DNA from: Mycobacterium sp. 852002-51057_SCH5723018 | GTDB lineage: Bacteria > Actinomycetota > Actinomycetes > Mycobacteriales > Mycobacteriaceae | Reading direction: 5' to 3' | DNA length: 34,733 nucleotides | NCBI RefSeq assembly: GCF_001667035.1 | Contig: NZ_LZIR01000016.1 | Coordinates: 1 to 34,733, forward strand | In this document: piece after piece, positions 23,077 through 32,300 of the stretch | Layout of the letters: every line of letters starts with the position of its first letter | Numbering within the stretch: position 1 is the stretch's first letter | Notes under the pieces: model-generated | Databases searched by the model: none | Seen by the model: the letters and a program-made list of their open reading frames with translations, nothing else | What the model was told of the DNA's origin: nothing | Made by a program: the position numbers and the translations under genes

Positions 23077-23190
23077 TTACGCGATCAGCGCGGCGTGCGC
23101 GATGACCAGCGTTCCGGCCCTGGGCAGGGGCGCGCGTGTCACGGCGTCGGAGTCGCCGCGCCCGCACACGAGCATTACCGGAGTCCGCGT
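23077..23190 (-). pseudogene. Remnant of a second mrf-like gene
   Basis: Reading the minus strand from 23190 gives TRTPVMLVCGRGDSDAVTRA then PLPRAGTLVIAHAALIA and a TAA. It aligns with the first ~33 residues of the CobW-like protein at 3181 ([16 protein letters not shown], then PGTLVVEH). The start codon position is ACG where the intact gene has ATG, and the frame ends after 37 codons, so the gene is dead. The upstream DNA also aligns with the mrf/rpmB promoter, including both Zur-type boxes. Confidence 0.72.
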
Positions 23191-23204
23191 CGCCCTCCCC
23201 GTGT

Positions 23205-23219
23205 TGAAAACCGTTTTCA
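23205..23219. promoter_or_regulatory. Zur-type box, remnant-mrf side of rpsN2 promoter
   Basis: TGAAAACCGTTTTCA is a near-perfect dyad 137 bases upstream of rpsN2. It corresponds to the box at 3154 in the homologous inverted promoter. Confidence 0.82.
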
Positions 23220-23259
23220 TTGCTGTCCGGTTCACGGTACAGTTTCCGATGACGCTTGT

Positions 23260-23274
23260 CGAAAACCATTGTCA
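23260..23274. promoter_or_regulatory. Zur-type box, rpsN2 side
   Basis: CGAAAACCATTGTCA lies 55 bases from the previous box and 82 bases before rpsN2. Its reverse complement, with flanks CTTAT and ACAAGC, matches the rpmB-side box at 3099-3113. Confidence 0.78.
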
Positions 23275-23356
23275 ATAAGAGCGAGCGCCGGTCCTCCACA
23301 AATGCGTCCGGTGGTGCGCCACCGCGTCGAGCTTCGAGAGGAAGGCTGAACGCCCG

Positions 23357-23662
23357 ATGGCCAAGAAATCCAAGATCGTCAAGAACGACAAGCGCCGCGT
23401 GATCGTGGCCCGCTACGCCGAGCGTCGCGCCGAACTCAAGGCGATCATCCGGGCTCCCTCGACAAGTCCCGACCGGCGCTTGGCCGCCCAAGCGGAGCTG
23501 GCCCGCCAGCCCCGTGACGCCAGTGCCGTGCGCATCCGCAATCGCGACGCCGTCGACGGCCGCCCGCGCGGACACCTACGCAAGTTCGGACTGTCGCGAG
23601 TAAGACTGCGGGAACTGGCCCATCAGGGACAGCTTCCCGGCATCCGTAAATCAAGCTGGTAG
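23357..23662 (+). CDS. rpsN2: 30S ribosomal protein S14, zinc-independent paralogue
   Basis: 101 residues. [20 protein letters not shown], the long helical insert, and the C-terminal [40 protein letters not shown] identify S14 of the long, cysteine-free type; the zinc-binding short form has four Cys. It has an AGAGGAAGG-type SD about 10 bases before the ATG. It stands alone behind two Zur-type boxes, whereas in M. tuberculosis rpsN2 lies inside rpmB2-rpmG1-rpsN2-rpsR2. The operon at 2400-3066 lacks exactly this gene. Confidence 0.94.
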   Translation: MAKKSKIVKNDKRRVIVARYAERRAELKAIIRAPSTSPDRRLAAQAELARQPRDASAVRIRNRDAVDGRPRGHLRKFGLSRVRLRELAHQGQLPGIRKSSW

Positions 23663-23857
23663 ACGGGGCAAGACCAGGCTCACCCGGGCTTCGCCGTCCA
23701 GCCGCGCGTAGCGGCACCACCCGTACCACGCGAGCGCCCGGTAGCCCGGCTCGGCGAAGCGTTGAGCGGCCTCCGGCAGCTCGCGGGTTACTCGGGCGGC
23801 TCCGCGGCATCGCCGGCGAAGACCCCTCCCCGACGTCCCCGGCCGTCGCGCATGCAA
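23651..23857 (-). CDS. Doubtful small ORF or gene tail
   Basis: A 68-codon minus-strand frame whose last 45 residues look protein-like ([19 protein letters not shown], then [20 protein letters not shown]). The first part is low-complexity Arg/Gly. It overlaps the rpsN2 end by 12 bases convergently. I do not recognise it; it may be the C-terminal remnant of a deleted gene. Between 23858 and 24028 I see no other feature. Confidence 0.25.
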   Translation of the reverse strand: MHARRPGTSGRGLRRRCRGAARVTRELPEAAQRFAEPGYRALAWYGWCRYARLDGEARVSLVLPRLPA

Positions 23858-24028
23858 CCGAACATCGCCTTTGCAAGCATCCCAGGATGACTGGACGGTG
23901 AATCGGCTATGAGTTGGCCGCGCGCGGGAACTTTTACGCGGTGCGCGCCGACTACTAGCCGCGTGCTACTTGCGCTGCCTTAACAGCCCAGGCGGTCGCT
24001 GATTTCACCCCTGCAAGGAGTCCCGGGT

Positions 24029-24100
24029 ATGTCGCTGCGGGTTATTTCCGCTGGATCGGTTGTGCAGGCAATGTTGTCGTATCCCGTTGCGGACGGCTGA
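24029..24100 (+). CDS. 23-residue leader ORF before PPE, with a PE-like start
   Basis: AAGGAG lies 9 bases before ATG 24029. The frame reads [20 protein letters not shown] and stops at TGA 24098-24100, two bases before the PPE start. The first residues resemble the start of PE5 ([10 protein letters not shown]). It could be a decayed PE gene, since PE genes normally precede PPE genes, or a leader that feeds ribosomes to PPE, which has no SD of its own. Confidence 0.45.
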   Translation: MSLRVISAGSVVQAMLSYPVADG

Positions 24101-24102
24101 AA

Positions 24103-25623
24103 ATGACCGCGCCGGTGTGGATGGCTTCACCGCCAGAGGTTCATTCCGCGTTGCTGAGCAGCGGTCCCGGGCCAGGCAGCTTGCTGGCCGCCGCTGACTC
24201 GTGGAGTTCGTTGAGTGCGACCTACGCTTCGGTGGCTGACGAACTCACCGCGATCTTGGCCGCGGCGCAGGCCGGGGCATGGGAAGGGCCCACTGGCGAG
24301 CGGTACGTGACCGCACATGCGCCGTATCTCGCGTGGCTGATGCAGGCCAGCGCCAACAGCGCAGACGCGGCTGTCCAACACGAGGCCGCGGCCACCGCCT
24401 ACACCGCGGCACTGGCCGCGATGCCGACCTTGCCGGAGCTGGCCGCCAATCATGCGATCCATGGGGTATTGCTGGCGACAAACTTCTTCGGCATCAACAC
24501 GATTCCCATCGCCCTCAACGAGGCCGACTACGCGCGGATGTGGATCCAGGCCGCCACCACAATGGCCACGTATCAGGCGGTTTCCACCACGGCGGTCGCA
24601 TCGGCGCCGCAGACAACGGCGGCGCCACAGATCCTGAACCCCGCCGACAGCTCCGACAGCAGCGACAACGGTCTTCAAGACATTGTCGACGACGATGCCG
24701 GCGACCCAACCCAGCTGAGCTGGTGGATAAATCGATTCCTCGAGGTCCCGCAAACCCTGTGGCGGGACGTGCTCGAGTTTCCACAGAATCCATCCCTGGC
24801 GATCGAGCAGGTGCAGGCCGACATTCCGGCACTGATCGCCGACGAGACCACCCACCTGGGCGAAGTTTTGAGTACGTTCCCACAATTGCAGGCGATCGCG
24901 CCGCTGGCGCTCGTTCTGCCCGCCGCCAACGTCGGATTCGTGGGCGGCTTGGCGGGCCTCAGTGGGCTGGCCGGGATTCAGCCCAACGCGGTCCCAGCCG
25001 TGGCGGCCGCACCGATGCCCCAGACGCCCGGCGCGCCGATTGCCGGCAGCGCTCCCGCCGTGAGCTCCGCCGCGGCCCCGGGCCCCGCCCCGTCCTCGGC
25101 TCCGGCTTCGGCCCCGGCGACAGCGCCGGCCACCGCACCTGCGCCCGGAGCCCCACCGCCCCCGCCCACCGCTGTCGGGGGAGCGGCCTACCCCTACCTC
25201 GTGGGCGGGCCAACCATGGGGGCCGGCACGGGAGCGAGCACCGGCGCACAGCGGAAGGCACCCGAGCCCGACATCGCCGCCGCCGCGGCGGCGGCCGGCG
25301 CGTCGGCACGGGGAAAAGAAGGGGCGCGTCGGCGCCGCCGCGCAAAGCTGCGCGGCTACGGGAACGAATTTATGGATCTGAATTTCGAGGTTGAGCCGGA
25401 CTGGGGCGCCCCGGCGGGTGAGCAGTCAGCCCCGTCAACGGTCGCATCGGCACATGGGGCGGGGGCCCTGGGCTTTGCCGGCACGGCGCCCAGGGCCGCG
25501 GCGGAGGCGGCGGGTCTGGCCTCGCTGGCCGGTGACGAGTTCGGCGGCGGCCCGTCGGTCCCCATGGTCCCGGGCACCTGGAAGCCCCAACAGCGGGAGC
25601 CAGGCAAGGGCGATACCGACTAG
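24103..25623 (+). CDS. PPE family protein (PPE-PPW subgroup, PPE3/PPE4-like)
   Basis: 506 residues. PPE motif at 10-12 in [19 protein letters not shown], the WxG-like turn in [20 protein letters not shown], then [34 protein letters not shown]. The middle is a Pro/Ala-rich linker (about 295-365). The C-terminus carries the PPW signatures GFAGT and PMVPGTW plus a basic stretch [11 protein letters not shown]. Its N-terminal domain is closely related to PPE4 at the end of the window. In M. tuberculosis PPE3 (Rv0280) occupies the matching position near ESX-3. It is probably exported by an ESX system, likely ESX-3, but with no intact PE partner adjacent. Confidence 0.93.
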   Translation: MTAPVWMASPPEVHSALLSSGPGPGSLLAAADSWSSLSATYASVADELTAILAAAQAGAWEGPTGERYVTAHAPYLAWLMQASANSADAAVQHEAAATAYTAALAAMPTLPELAANHAIHGVLLATNFFGINTIPIALNEADYARMWIQAATTMATYQAVSTTAVASAPQTTAAPQILNPADSSDSSDNGLQDIVDDDAGDPTQLSWWINRFLEVPQTLWRDVLEFPQNPSLAIEQVQADIPALIADETTHLGEVLSTFPQLQAIAPLALVLPAANVGFVGGLAGLSGLAGIQPNAVPAVAAAPMPQTPGAPIAGSAPAVSSAAAPGPAPSSAPASAPATAPATAPAPGAPPPPPTAVGGAAYPYLVGGPTMGAGTGASTGAQRKAPEPDIAAAAAAAGASARGKEGARRRRRAKLRGYGNEFMDLNFEVEPDWGAPAGEQSAPSTVASAHGAGALGFAGTAPRAAAEAAGLASLAGDEFGGGPSVPMVPGTWKPQQREPGKGDTD

Positions 25624-25637
25624 CCACCGTTTGCTAA

Positions 25638-25652
25638 TGACAACGATTTTCA
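25638..25652. promoter_or_regulatory. Zur-type box of the ESX-3 operon
   Basis: TGACAACGATTTTCA fits the consensus with both arms. It is 185 bases upstream of eccA3, just after the PPE stop. ESX-3 is known to be Zur-repressed in M. tuberculosis. Confidence 0.82.
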
Positions 25653-25694
25653 GTAAGCTCCGCTGCTTAGCGGAACTGTTCCGGAAGGGGACCC

Positions 25695-25757
25695 ATGGTC
25701 GAGGCGAACGCCCTGATCAACGCCATCGGGACGGCAGCCGAAGTCGTGAGGCGATGA
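25695..25757 (+). CDS. Possible 20-residue ORF in the ESX-3 leader
   Basis: GGAAGGGG lies about 4 bases before ATG 25695. The frame encodes MVEANALINAIGTAAEVVRR and ends at 25757. It lies between the Zur-type box and the IdeR-like sites, out of frame with eccA3. It may be a leader peptide, or chance. Confidence 0.3.
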   Translation: MVEANALINAIGTAAEVVRR

Positions 25758-25758
25758 A

Positions 25759-25787
25759 GCGTAAGCATCTCGACAGTTAGCTTACGC
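25759..25787. promoter_or_regulatory. Stem-loop in the ESX-3 leader
   Basis: GCGTAAGC (25759-25766) and GCTTACGC (25780-25787) are perfect 8-base arms with a 13-base loop. The right arm overlaps the first IdeR-like dyad. It may be an RNA hairpin or part of a protein-binding site. Confidence 0.5.
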
Positions 25788-25795
25788 AATGCTAA
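25777..25795. promoter_or_regulatory. IdeR-like dyad (weak)
   Basis: TTAGCTTACGCAATGCTAA has matching outer arms TTAGC/GCTAA and resembles the 19-base IdeR box TTAGGTTAGGCTAACCTAA at about two-thirds of positions. It lies 41 bases upstream of eccA3. Confidence 0.5.
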
Positions 25796-25806
25796 CTTCA
25801 GCCGCG

Positions 25807-25825
25807 TTAGGTTAGGGGACACTAT
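25807..25825. promoter_or_regulatory. IdeR-like half-site
   Basis: TTAGGTTAGG is an exact left half of the IdeR consensus; the right half (GGACACTAT) is poor. It lies 11 bases before the eccA3 start. ESX-3 is known to be iron-repressed by IdeR, so this is the likely iron-control element. Confidence 0.6.
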
Positions 25826-25836
25826 GTACAGGAGAA

Positions 25837-27717
25837 GTGGCGGCCGTGGAACGCGGTGACACCGGCGTGCTAGCAGCTCAGCCTCTCAATTCTCGGGCGG
25901 ACGGCAGGGTCGACGACGACGTCGTCAGCCGGTTCGCCACGTGTTGCCGCGCGCTGGGCATCGTTGTCTACGACCGCCAGCGTCCGGCCGACCTGGCCGC
26001 GGCTCGCTCCGGTTTCACCGCGCTGACCCGCATCGCCCACGACCAGTGCGACGCCTGGACCGGCCTGGCCGCTGCCGGTGACGTGTCCATCCGGGTGCTT
26101 GAGGCCGTTTCGCGCACCGCGACCACGGCGGGCGTGTTGCAGCGTCAGGTCGAATTGGCGCCGGGAGCCTTGGGCTTTCGCTACGACACCGGCCTCTACC
26201 TGCAGTTTCGCGCCACCAGCCCGGATGATTTCCACCTCGCCTACGCGGCTGCTCTGGCTGTTCTGGCTTCAACAGGGGAGACCGGACGGTTTGCCGAAGC
26301 GCACCAGATCGTCACCGCGCTCGCCGAGCGCCGCCCGAGCTGGCGTGAGGCCCGCTGGGTCGCCGTCGTCATCAACTATCGCGCCGAGCGCTGGTCGGAT
26401 GTCGTCAAGCTGCTGACCCCGATCGTCAACGATTCCGATCTCGACGACGCGTTCTCGCACGCGGCCAAGATCACGATGGGCATCGCGCTGGCACGGCTGG
26501 GTATGTTCGCCCCGGCGCTGTCGTACCTCGAGGAACCCGACGGCCCGGTCGCGGTGGCGGCGGTCGACGGCGCGCTGGCCAAGGGGCTGGTGCTGCGCGC
26601 GCACGTCGACGAGGAGTCGGCAAGCGAAGTGCTGCAGGACCTGTACGCCGCCCACCCCGAGAACGAGCAGGTCGAACACGCGCTGTCCGACACCAGTTTT
26701 GGGATTGTGACCACCACCGCGGATCGCATCGCGGCACGCACCGACCCGTGGGATCCCGACACCGAGCCGCGTCCCGGCGATTTCGTCGACCCGGGAGCCC
26801 AGGAGCGCAAGCACCTGCTGCTGGCAGAGGCCGAACGCGAACTCGACGAGTTCATCGGCTTGGAACAGGTCAAGGACCAGGTCGCCCGGTTGAAGAGTGC
26901 GGTGGCCATGGAGCTGGTGCGCAAGGCGCGCGGACTCGAGGTGGCGCAGCGCACCCACCACCTGGTGTTCACCGGGCCGCCTGGCACCGGCAAGACCACC
27001 ATCGCCCGCGTCATCGCGAAAATCTATTGCGGCCTAGGCCTTTTGAAGAAGGAGAACATCAGAGAGGTGCACCGTGCCGACCTGATCGGCCAGCACATAG
27101 GCGAGACCGAGGCCAAGACCAACGCTGTCATCGACAGCGCACTGGACGGGGTGCTGTTCCTCGACGAGGCCTACGCCCTGGTGGCTACCGGCGCCAAGAA
27201 CGACTTCGGCCTGGTGGCCATCGACACGTTGCTGGCCCGGATGGAAAACGACCGCGATCGGCTGGTGGTGATCATCGCCGGCTACCGCGCGGATCTGGAT
27301 AAGTTCCTCGACACCAACCAAGGCCTGCGCTCGCGGTTCACCCGCAGCATCGAGTTCCCGTCCTATAAGCCGGTCGAATTGATCGAGATTGCAAACTTCA
27401 TGGCCCAAAAGCGCGACAGCCTTTTCGATCAGGCCGCACTCGAGGGTCTCGAGGCATTGTTCGCTCACCTGGCTTCGACGTCGAAGCCCGACTTCAATGG
27501 GATCGAACGCCGCGGCCTGGATATCGCGGGCAACGGCCGGTTTGTCCGCAACGTCGTCGAAAAGTCCGAAGAGGAACGCGAATTCCGGCTGGACCACTCC
27601 CAGCATGCCGAAACCGGCGAGTTCACCGACGAGGAGCTCATGACGATCACCGACGCGGACGTGCGCAATTCGGTTGAGCCGCTGCTGCGGGGCTTGGGCC
27701 TCGAGGTGCCGGCATGA
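25837..27717 (+). CDS. eccA3: ESX-3 type VII secretion AAA+ ATPase EccA3
   Basis: 626 residues (M. tuberculosis EccA3: 631). The N-terminal ~300 residues form a TPR-like helical domain (HDQCDAWTGLAAAGD, repeats of Ala-rich helices). The C-terminal AAA+ CbxX/CfqX-type domain has Walker A GPPGTGKTT at about 380-388, Walker B GVLFLDEAY near 438-446, and an arginine-finger segment GLRSRFTRSIEF. It is cytosolic and is thought to release substrates from EspG3 chaperones. GTG 25837 is preceded by AGGAGAA at 4 bases. It is the first ESX-3 gene, behind Zur- and IdeR-type sites, and overlaps eccB3 by 4 bases. Confidence 0.96.
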   Translation: MAAVERGDTGVLAAQPLNSRADGRVDDDVVSRFATCCRALGIVVYDRQRPADLAAARSGFTALTRIAHDQCDAWTGLAAAGDVSIRVLEAVSRTATTAGVLQRQVELAPGALGFRYDTGLYLQFRATSPDDFHLAYAAALAVLASTGETGRFAEAHQIVTALAERRPSWREARWVAVVINYRAERWSDVVKLLTPIVNDSDLDDAFSHAAKITMGIALARLGMFAPALSYLEEPDGPVAVAAVDGALAKGLVLRAHVDEESASEVLQDLYAAHPENEQVEHALSDTSFGIVTTTADRIAARTDPWDPDTEPRPGDFVDPGAQERKHLLLAEAERELDEFIGLEQVKDQVARLKSAVAMELVRKARGLEVAQRTHHLVFTGPPGTGKTTIARVIAKIYCGLGLLKKENIREVHRADLIGQHIGETEAKTNAVIDSALDGVLFLDEAYALVATGAKNDFGLVAIDTLLARMENDRDRLVVIIAGYRADLDKFLDTNQGLRSRFTRSIEFPSYKPVELIEIANFMAQKRDSLFDQAALEGLEALFAHLASTSKPDFNGIERRGLDIAGNGRFVRNVVEKSEEEREFRLDHSQHAETGEFTDEELMTITDADVRNSVEPLLRGLGLEVPA

Positions 27718-29330
27718 CGACGAATCATGACCAGGACGGCGAATGGGCAGGCGAACGGCGTTCGTTTTCGTCACGCACTCCTGTCAACGACAATCCCGAC
27801 CAAGTGGTCTACCGCCGGGGTTTCGTCACCCGCCATCAGGTGAGCGGCTGGCGCTTCGTGATGCGCCGGATCGCCTCCGGTATCGCCCTGCACGACACCA
27901 GGATGCTCGTCGACCCCCTTCGCACCCAGTCGCGCGCGATGCTCATGGGTGTGCTCATCCTGATCACCGGCCTGACGGGCTGCTTCGTGTTCTCCCTGAT
28001 CCGGCCCAGCGGGTCGGCAGGTAACAATGTGGTGCTCGCCGATCGATCGACCGATGCGCTGTATGTGCGGGTTGGCGATGATTTGCACCCGGTGCTCAAC
28101 CTGACCTCGGCCCGGCTGATCGCCGGGCGCCCAGTCAACCCGACCACGGTGAAAAGCAGTGAACTGGACCGTTTTCCGCGCGGCAACCTGATCGGCATTC
28201 CCGGTGCGCCGGAGCGCATGGTTCAGAACGCCTCGCACGACGCGAACTGGACGGTATGTGACGCCGTCAGTGGGACTTCGCGCGCCGCCCACAGCACGGG
28301 TGTGACGGTGATCGGGGGCCCGCTCGATAGCAACGGCGCGCGCGCGGCCGCCGTCCACACCAACCAGGGGGTGCTGGTCGATAGCGGCACGGGCAGCTGG
28401 CTGCTCTGGGACGGCAAGCGTAGTCAGATCGACCTGGCCAACCATGCCGTCACCAACGCTTTGGGCCTGGGTGCCGACGTGCTCCCGCCGCGGCCCATCG
28501 CATTGGGGTTGTTCAATGCGATTCCCGAGGCCCCGGCACTGACGGCGCCCGCCATCCCGAACGCCGGTGCGACGCCGAACTTTTCAGTGCCGGCGCCGAT
28601 CGGTGGGGTAGTCGTGTCGTATGCCGTGGACCAAAGCTCATCGGGCGCCATGCGTTATTACGCGGTGTTGCCGGACGGTTTGCAGCCCATCTCACCGGTG
28701 CTCGCCGCGATCCTGCGCAACACCAACGCCTATGGGCTGGACCAACCGCCGCGGATCGGCGCCGATCAGGTGGCCAAGCTGCCGGTGTCGCGGCTGCTGG
28801 ACACTACCCGCTATCCGGACCAGCAGGTCGTCCTGATCGACGCGGCCAAAGATCCCGTCACCTGTGCGCACTGGAACAAGCCGGCCGGGGCTGCCACCAG
28901 CTCACTGAGCCTGCTGGCCGGCTCGGTGTTGCCGGTGCCGGATTCGATACACACCGTCGACCTCGTCGGCGGCGGCTCCCCGGGGATGGCCACCCGCGTC
29001 GCCCTGGCGCCGGGCAACGGCTATTTCACCCAGACCGTGGGCGGCGGTGCATCGTCACCGGGCATCGGTTCGTTGTTCTGGGTGTCTGACACCGGGGTGC
29101 GCTACGGCATCGACAACGAGGCCGAGAACGGATCTGGAGCTGCCGGGCACGGCAAAACCGTTGAGGCCCTTGGCCTAAGCGGGCCACCGGTGCCCATCCC
29201 GTGGTCGATGCTGTCGCTGTTTGCAAGCGGCCCGACACTGTCGCGTGCCGACGCGCTACTGGCGCACGACGGCCTGGCGCCGGACGCCAGACCCGGTCGC
29301 CCCGCGTCGGCCGAAGGAGGGGTCCGATGA
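27714..29330 (+). CDS. eccB3: ESX-3 core component EccB3
   Basis: 538 residues, the expected length. An N-terminal cytosolic segment ([19 protein letters not shown], conserved in EccB) is followed by one transmembrane helix at about 77-97 ([20 protein letters not shown]) and a large periplasmic domain with R1-R4-type repeats and paired Cys (TVCDA and VTCAHWN). EccB is one of the four core membrane proteins of the secretion complex (B, C, D, E). The coupling ATGA overlaps on both ends support a single transcript. Confidence 0.96.
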   Translation: MTTNHDQDGEWAGERRSFSSRTPVNDNPDQVVYRRGFVTRHQVSGWRFVMRRIASGIALHDTRMLVDPLRTQSRAMLMGVLILITGLTGCFVFSLIRPSGSAGNNVVLADRSTDALYVRVGDDLHPVLNLTSARLIAGRPVNPTTVKSSELDRFPRGNLIGIPGAPERMVQNASHDANWTVCDAVSGTSRAAHSTGVTVIGGPLDSNGARAAAVHTNQGVLVDSGTGSWLLWDGKRSQIDLANHAVTNALGLGADVLPPRPIALGLFNAIPEAPALTAPAIPNAGATPNFSVPAPIGGVVVSYAVDQSSSGAMRYYAVLPDGLQPISPVLAAILRNTNAYGLDQPPRIGADQVAKLPVSRLLDTTRYPDQQVVLIDAAKDPVTCAHWNKPAGAATSSLSLLAGSVLPVPDSIHTVDLVGGGSPGMATRVALAPGNGYFTQTVGGGASSPGIGSLFWVSDTGVRYGIDNEAENGSGAAGHGKTVEALGLSGPPVPIPWSMLSLFASGPTLSRADALLAHDGLAPDARPGRPASAEGGVR

Positions 29331-32300
29331 GCCGTCTGATCTTCGAAGCTCGGCGGCGGTTGGCGCCGCCGCGCACCCGTAAAGGGGCCATCAACATCGA
29401 GGCGCCCCCCGAGCTGCCCCGGGCGATTCCGCCGTCGCTGTTGCGACGCGCGCTGCCCGTCGTGATCGTCATGCTCATCGTGGGCATGATCGTCGCGCTG
29501 TTCGCCACCGGGATGCGGGTGATCTCTCCGCAGACGCTGTTCTTCCCGTTTGTGCTGCTGTTGGCGGCCACCGCGCTGTATCGCGGCACCGGCAACAAGA
29601 TGCGCACCGAAGAGGTCGACGCCGAGCGGGCCGACTACCTGCGTTATCTGTCGGTGGTCCGGGACAACATTCGGGCCCAGGCCGCCCAGCAGCGCGCCGC
29701 CGCGCAGTGGTCCCACCCCGACCCGGCGACACTCGCGACGGTGCCCGGATCCCGCCGTCAGTGGGAGCGTGACCCGCACGACCCCGATTTCCTGGTGCTG
29801 CGGGCCGGCCGTCACGAGGTGCCCCTGGACATCGCGCTGCGGGTCAACGACACCGCGGACGAGATCGACCTGGAACCGGTGTCGCACAGCGCATTACGCA
29901 GCCTGCTCGACACCCACCGCACCGTGCGGGACGTGCCGACCGGAATCGACCTGACGAAGGTCTCGCGCATCACCGTCCTGGGTGAGGCGGATGAGGTGCG
30001 GGCGGCGTTGCGGGCGTGGATCGCTCAGGCGGTGACCTGGCACGACCCGACGGTGCTCGGCGTGGCGCTGGCCAGCCCTGATCCGGAGAGCCCGGAATGG
30101 TCGTGGCTGAAATGGCTGCCGCACGTCGACATTCCCGGTGAGCTCGACGGCGTCGGCACGGCTCGCTTCCTGTCGGGCAACCCGGACGAATTGGCCACGC
30201 TGTTGGGTCCGGTGCTGCTGGACCGCCCTGCATTCACCGGCGGTCCGGCCGACGGGTTGCGGCACTTGCTGGTCGTCGTCGACGACCCCGACTATGACTT
30301 GAACGCGTCGGCCCTGGCGGTGGGCCGGGCGGGGGTTACCGTCGTGCACCGTTCCGCCACACCGCCGCACCGCGAGCAATATTCGGATCCGGAAAAGCCG
30401 ATCCTGCGCATCACCGGGGGGGACGGTGGGGGCAGGCGAGCCGGCGCCATTCAGCGCTGGCAGGCCGGCGGTTGGCAACCGTACATCGACAGCGCGGATC
30501 AACTCGTTGCCGACGAGGCCGCCCATTTGGCCCGTCAGCTGTCGCGATGGGACTCCAACCCCACCCACACCGGGCTGCGCTCGGCGGCAACGCGCGGCGC
30601 CAGCTTCACCACGCTGCTGGGCATCCCGGACGCGTCGCAGCTGGACGTGCCCACGCTGTGGGCGCCGCGCCGCCGCGACGACGAGTTGCGCGTGCCGATC
30701 GGTGTCACCGCGACCGGGGAGCCGCTGATCTTCGACCTCAAGGACGAAGCCGAGGGCGGGATGGGACCGCACGGCCTGATGATCGGTATGACCGGCTCCG
30801 GTAAGTCGCAGACTCTGATGTCGATTCTGTTGTCGCTGTTGACGACTCATCCAGCGGACCGGCTGATTGTCATCTACGCCGACTTCAAGGGTGAGGCCGG
30901 CGCCGACAGCTTCCGGAATTTCCCGCAGGTTGTCGCGGTGATCTCGAACATGGCCGAGAAGAAATCGCTGGCCGACCGATTCGCCGACACGCTCCGCGGC
31001 GAGGTAGCGCGCCGCGAGGCGTTACTGCGCGAGGCCGGCCGCCGCGTTCAGGGCAGCGCGTTCAACTCGGTGGTGGAGTACGAGAACGCGATCGTAGCCG
31101 GACATGACCTGCCGCCGATCCCAACGCTGTTCGTGGTCGCCGACGAGTTCACCCTGATGCTGGCCGATTACCCGGAATACGCGGAGCTGTTCGATTATGT
31201 GGCCCGCAAGGGCCGCTCGTTCCGCATCCACATTCTGTTCGCCTCCCAGACGCTGGATGTGGGCAAGATCAAGGACATCGACAAGAACACCTCCTACCGC
31301 ATCGGGTTGAAGGTGGCCAGTCCCAGCGTTTCCCGCCAGATCATCGGCGTGGACGACGCCTATCACATCGAATCGGGCAAAGAGCACAAGGGCGAGGGCT
31401 TCTTGGTGCCCGCCCCCGGCGCGACCCCGATCAAGTTCCGCAGCACCTACGTCGACGGCATTTACGACCCGCCGCGGGCGGCTAAAGCCCTTGTGATGCA
31501 ATCTATTCCAGAGCCAAAGCTATTCACGGCCGGCAGGGTGGAGCCGGATCAGGCAACGGTGATATCCGCCGGCGAGGATGAGGAAACGGCCGGACCGCCG
31601 CGCAGGCTGATCGCGACCGTCGGCGACCAGCTGGCACGCTACGGGCCGCGGGCACCGGAGCTGTGGCTGCCGCCGCTCGACGAGCCGATCCCGTTGACCG
31701 CGGTGCTGGCTCGCGCCGGGGTGCCGCAACGGCAGTGGCGCTGGCCGCTCGGCGAGATCGACAAACCATTCGAGATGCGCCGCGACCCGCTGGTGTTCGA
31801 CGCCACGTCGTCGGCCGGCAACATGGTCATCCACGGCGGCCCCAAGTCCGGCAAATCGACCGCGCTTCAGACATTTATGTTGTCGGCGGCGAGCCTGCAT
31901 TCGCCCCGCGAGGTCACGTTCTACTGCTTGGACTACGGCGGCGGGCAGCTGCGGGCGCTGGAGGATCTGGCACACGTCGGTAGCGTCGCGTCGGCGCTGG
32001 AACCCGAACGCATCCGCCGCACCTTTGGCGAGCTGGAGCAGCTCCTGCTGTCGCGCCAGCGGCAACAAGCATTCCGTGACCGGCACGGTTCGGCCCCCGA
32101 CGACGGTTTCGGCGAGGTGTTCCTGATCATCGACAACCTCTACGCGTTCGGCCGTGACAACACCGACCAGTTCAACACCCGAAACCCCTTGCTGGCCAAG
32201 GTAACCGAATTGGTCAACATCGGACTGGCGTACGGCATCCACGTGGTCATCACCACCCCGAGCTGGCTGGAGGTGCCGCTGGCGATGCGCGATGGCCTGG

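Noticed and set aside
23060..23150. Possible plus-strand rpmB relic beside the Zur box at 23043
   Set aside because: A loose similarity to L28 (C-x-x-T near the start) was seen, but the minus strand of the same bases aligns much better with the start of the Mrf-like gene, including its promoter. The mrf remnant explains the region.
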